From: Synechococcus sp. UW140
GTDB lineage: Bacteria > Cyanobacteriota > Cyanobacteriia > PCC-6307 > Cyanobiaceae
DNA length: 8,515 bases
NCBI GenBank assembly: GCA_945878795.1
Contig: CAMDWF010000082.1
Span: forward strand, 1-8,515
Direction of reading: 5' to 3'
Under the pieces are notes generated by a model. That model had not been told where the DNA came from, did no database searches, and worked only from the letters and a program-made list of their open reading frames with translations. The position numbers and the translations under genes are program-made. Shown one piece after another: positions 6,591 through 8,515 of this stretch (position 1 is the stretch's first letter; each line of letters begins with the position of its first letter).

Positions 6591-6879
6591 GGCAGATCTT
6601 ATGGACTGTCCAGGCCCAGGCCGATCTCGCGGCGATTCATGCCTTCATCAATTAAGATCTGTTCGGCATTCTGACGACACAGTCCGTCAACTCATCGCAG
6701 CCGTGGAGCAGCTCGTCACGTTTCCCGAGTCTGGGCGAGCGGTTCCAGAGTTCGATGATCCCGAAGTGCGAGAAATTGTTCGCAGAACGTATCGCGTCGT
6801 GTACAAGCTCGTCGGATCCGAGCACGTTCACATCCTGACGATTCATCACGGCTCGCGTCAGCTGCCGTCGAAGTTCTGA
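6587..6879 (+). pseudogene. Broken ParE/RelE-family toxin gene
   Basis: Intact members of this family are about 95-residue mRNA endonucleases or gyrase poisons. Reading from the GTG that overlaps the antitoxin stop gives VRQILWTVQAQADLAAIHAF then IN, then a TAA at 6653. The family sequence resumes in another frame from TCT at 6658 (SVRHSDDTVRQLIAAVEQLV), continues through FPESGRAVPEFDDPEVREIV, and ends YRVVYKLVGSEHVHILTIHH with GSRQLPSKF. The two parts together cover a whole toxin, including the conserved REIVRRTYRVVY and HILTIHHGSR segments. Joining them needs both loss of the TAA and a shift equal to one missing base. Initiation from a TTG at 6580 would keep the second frame open, but the first 25 residues would then be unlike the family. 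The gene is therefore probably inactive, unless there is a sequencing error. Confidence 0.8.
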
Positions 6880-6950
6880 AATCGGCAGCTCAACAAGAAA
6901 ACGAAGCTGGGCGCTCGGAATGCTCTCGCATTTCTCTGATTACGGCTCAT

Positions 6951-6976
6951 TTTTAGCGTATGAAGAACCGCTAAAA
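6951..6976. repeat. Inverted repeat, 8-bp arms
   Basis: TTTTAGCG and CGCTAAAA are perfect inverted copies separated by the ten bases TATGAAGAAC. The stem has only three GC pairs, so it is a weak hairpin. It lies about 70 bases past the toxin remnant. It could be a terminator-like structure or a protein-binding site. Confidence 0.5.
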
Positions 6977-7117
6977 CCAAGCCAAGGCCATGCCAAGATT
7001 CGCCAGATCCTTTTCATTTGTTGATTAACATTTCTCAGATTGCTCTTTTTCAATATCTGAATAGGCGAAATATTTCGATGATGGGCGGAAAGTCAGACCA
7101 GGTTGTATGCACGCTGA

Positions 7118-7360
7118 TACTATGCTCAGACTGTTTCACCGCCAAAGGTAACTTCGCCAAAAGCGGCGACTGCAGCATCAGCAGTGCTGAGAGATCGCAG
7201 AACAAGTGCAGCATCGAAAGCTGAAGCCAGATCGGCCCTCTCGCAAGCGAAGAAGAAGTACACTAGTGCTAAGTCCGCCGGGGTGAGGCCTAATCCCTCG
7301 CTCAAGCTGATCCGCTACGACAGTCGGCGATTGACCCGAACGTTTGACATCTTCAACTGA
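7118..7360 (+). pseudogene. Start-less remnant of a small Ala/Ser/Lys-rich protein
   Basis: This frame is open from just after a TGA at 7115 to a TGA at 7358, giving 80 codons. It reads SPPKVTSPKAATAASAVLRD, then RRTSAASKAEARSALSQAKK, and ends LKLIRYDSRRLTRTFDIFN. The first part resembles small basic proteins of unknown function with a repeated pattern like PKAA.AAS.VLRD..TS.ASK..A.SALSQ, often found near mobile genes and toxin-antitoxin modules (from memory, not searched). No ATG precedes the conserved part in this frame; the only in-frame GTG is inside it (AVLRD). Either the start has been lost by mutation or an upstream frame is joined by an indel. The frame ends 7 bases before the next ORF, so the two may once have been cotranscribed. 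Confidence 0.45.
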
Positions 7361-7367
7361 TTAAGCT

Positions 7368-7892
7368 ATGCTTACAAAAGTTTCTGTTAAAGTGCCTGCA
7401 CCAAATATTGATCCAAGCAGGCAGCCCCCAAACCAGCATGACCTAAACGACGTTCTTGATATACTCAATAAAGGTCAGTTATGCGATAGGATTTCGCCAC
7501 GTGAAGGAAATATCGAGGATTTTGTTTGCAATAGCCAAAAACAGTTTATAACTAATGCCCCACATTTAACAAATCTCAATTGTCACTCTATCTCAAAACT
7601 TGTAGCCCAAAAATCACCTTACGAGCTTAATAGGGTTGCTGGCTACTTAATCAAAAAATCTGTTGAGGCTAATTTTCGAAAAGCAACGCCACTACACTCA
7701 CCATGTCCTCCATATTTTTCTCTGTGTGAACAAGCAGAGAATGTGGAAACATGGTTACACCATCATTCCGTAGTTCGCAATAGTCAGTGCGAATTAATCG
7801 AATGCCTTCCCCACGATTGGTACCCATTTGAAGATTTTGTGTTCATCCGCCATCATTCCGGAGCAAAGGGCTGGTTTCTTGCTGCAAGCTAG
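7368..7892 (+). CDS. Orphan AT-rich ORF of unknown function
   Basis: I do not recognise this 174-residue product. It begins MLTKVSVKVPAPNIDPSRQP and ends EDFVFIRHHSGAKGWFLAAS. No signal peptide or membrane helix is visible. It has six cysteines and is rich in histidine and asparagine. Two HHS motifs (in WLHHHSVV and IRHHSGAK) are encoded by an identical 10-base word (CATCATTCCG) exactly 90 bases apart, so in phase by 30 codons. A 60-base sample inside it is about 40% GC against 75% in a sample from the left part, which points to transfer from elsewhere. No clear ribosome binding site precedes the ATG. It sits 7 bases after the small remnant upstream, and two hairpins follow at its 3' end. The length of uninterrupted frame in AT-rich DNA argues that it is a real or recently real gene. 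Confidence 0.6.
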   Translation: MLTKVSVKVPAPNIDPSRQPPNQHDLNDVLDILNKGQLCDRISPREGNIEDFVCNSQKQFITNAPHLTNLNCHSISKLVAQKSPYELNRVAGYLIKKSVEANFRKATPLHSPCPPYFSLCEQAENVETWLHHHSVVRNSQCELIECLPHDWYPFEDFVFIRHHSGAKGWFLAAS

Positions 7893-7904
7893 TAAAGTAG
7901 CTTG
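7885..7904. terminator. Hairpin across the stop codon of the orphan ORF
   Basis: CAAGCTA and TAGCTTG are perfect inverted copies with the six-base loop GTAAAG. The left arm contains the start of the TAG stop codon at 7890. A G-T and a T-A pair can extend the stem to nine. TAACTTTC follows, too poor in T for a standard intrinsic terminator. Confidence 0.35.
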
Positions 7905-7927
7905 TAACTTTCAGGCGATGAACTAAT

Positions 7928-7958
7928 TTCTAGTTTACCCGTGCAGGGGAAACTAGAA
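7928..7958. repeat. Strong hairpin 36 bases past the orphan ORF
   Basis: TTCTAGTTT (7928-7936) and AAACTAGAA (7950-7958) are perfect nine-base inverted copies. Inside them, after one A-G mismatch, CCC pairs with GGG around a five-base loop GTGCA, giving twelve pairs in all. No T-run follows on either strand, so an intrinsic terminator is unlikely. It may protect the mRNA end, or be a recombination or protein-binding site. Confidence 0.5.
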
Positions 7959-7982
7959 TCACTCTCTCGGATGTTTCTTTAA

Positions 7983-8225
7983 ACCAAATTCTCGTGCCAC
8001 TGGCGATGTTACTTTAAGTCGCAAGACGTAGTATCTGCTGATTTCAACATAATCAGAGGCCAGATATACTCTGTCTCAACTGTAGTGTGGGATGCATCAG
8101 GCGGTGGCTTTCAGGCCTCGTACTGGGACGAGGGCACTGACTTCACGGCCAACTTCAGGACAGTTGGATGTAAAGTGTCAGAGCAGCTTGAAGACGACTT
8201 TCTAAACCTATTTGTCTGGTCATGA
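7983..8225 (+). other. Coding-like open frame without a start codon
   Basis: One frame is open for 80 codons from after a TAA at 7980 to a TGA at 8223, with protein-like composition: SADFNIIRGQIYSVSTVV, WDASGGGFQASYWDEGTDFT, then VSEQLEDDFLNLFVWS. It has no ATG. The only candidate start is a GTG at 8085, which would give 46 residues and has no ribosome binding site. I do not recognise the sequence. It may be the 3' part of a degraded gene. Confidence 0.3.
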
Positions 8226-8508
8226 AGCCCAATAGGCTATCTCAACTCATGCTTTGAGACCAAGATCTATGAAGCAAAGCTGTCGAATAGAAAGCAAATC
8301 GATGCAGATCTCTCACGTACCTTGCCGATTTTACCAACATAGCGAAGCATGGTGTACCACGGGCAACACGACACCGTTGGCTGTCCTGGCAGAGGCCATG
8401 GAATGCTGGGAAACTAAGGTTCTTGTACAGATTGCGGCCCAACAATATCATGCACCTGAGCTTGCGCCTGGGGGCGATAAGGCTGCTATCGCTAACGTTA
8501 GCGCGTGA
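8226..8508 (+). other. Interrupted coding-like sequence, no defensible gene
   Basis: Past the TGA at 8223 the same frame reads on as SPIGYLNSCFETKIYEAKLS and RKQIDADLSRTLPILPT to a TAG. A second frame, open to a TGA at 8506, gives TTPLAVLAEAMECWETKVLV and QIAAQQYHAPELAPGG but only has a TTG start at 8254. The third frame stays open to the window edge. The patchwork suggests one or more decayed genes, none of which I can name. GC rises here compared with the orphan ORF. Confidence 0.3.
8490..8503. repeat. Perfect 14-bp palindrome
   Basis: CGCTAACGTTAGCG is its own reverse complement with no loop, which is typical of a dimeric protein-binding site rather than an RNA hairpin. It overlaps the end of the interrupted coding-like sequence, 12 bases from the window edge. 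Its half-site TTAGCG also occurs in the inverted repeat at 6951-6976. Confidence 0.5.
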
Positions 8509-8515
8509 TGATAAG

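Noticed and set aside
6580..6879. Toxin read as one intact ORF from a TTG
   Set aside because: The first 25 residues in this frame do not resemble the family, whereas the frame starting at the GTG overlapping the antitoxin stop does.
7018..7224. 68-codon plus-strand ORF starting with TTG
   Set aside because: It has no ribosome binding site, and the protein-like reading over its second half is in another frame.
8490..8503. Palindrome as an integron attC site
   Set aside because: The arms abut with no spacer, no second pair of core sites lies 50-150 bases upstream, and no integrase is visible.
8254..8508. 84-codon plus-strand ORF
   Set aside because: It has only a TTG start and no ribosome binding site, and protein-like sequence over its first part is in a different frame, so I describe it as interrupted sequence.

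Overview
The window looks like a piece of chromosome from a high-GC unicellular picocyanobacterium (Synechococcus/Cyanobium type). The main evidence is an intact petN (cytochrome b6f subunit VIII, 33 residues with the [10 protein letters not shown] tail), a cyanobacterial-type clpS followed by a DUF2103 gene, and a full-length purK. A 60-base sample of the left part (541-600) is 75% GC by hand count. A sample of the right part (7441-7500) is about 40%. The assignment comes from recognising proteins, not from a search.

Left part, 1-3720: a long membrane-anchored protein of unknown function runs off the left edge on the minus strand (1517 down to 1). Next on the same strand come petN and, overlapping its 3' end, a small one-helix membrane protein. 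A 65-base divergent gap separates petN from the plus-strand pair clpS and DUF2103, which are 9 bases apart. This pair runs head-on into a minus-strand pair of unknown genes: a predicted secreted protein with four cysteines in its mature part, followed by a 156-residue soluble protein. The last two convergent genes overlap by 56 bases at their 3' ends.

Middle, 3721-5988, minus strand: a MalF-type sugar ABC transporter permease, then purK (de novo purine synthesis) 66 bases downstream. Neither the second permease nor the solute-binding or ATPase partners of the transporter are in the window.

Right part, 5989-8515: a gene-poor accessory segment with lower GC. It holds an intact small antitoxin-like gene whose ATG sits where a transcript from an extended -10 promoter would begin. 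A translationally coupled ParE/RelE-family toxin gene follows, broken by a stop codon and a shift of frame. After that come a start-less remnant of a small alanine/serine/lysine-rich protein, an unrecognised 174-residue AT-rich ORF with two strong hairpins at its 3' end, and about 600 bases of coding-like but interrupted sequence ending in a perfect 14-bp palindrome. This reads as a decaying insertion of mobile-type cargo beside housekeeping genes. I do not see convincing evidence of a complete new system. The broken toxin with intact antitoxin, and the orphan ORF with its hairpins, are the parts most worth a second look.
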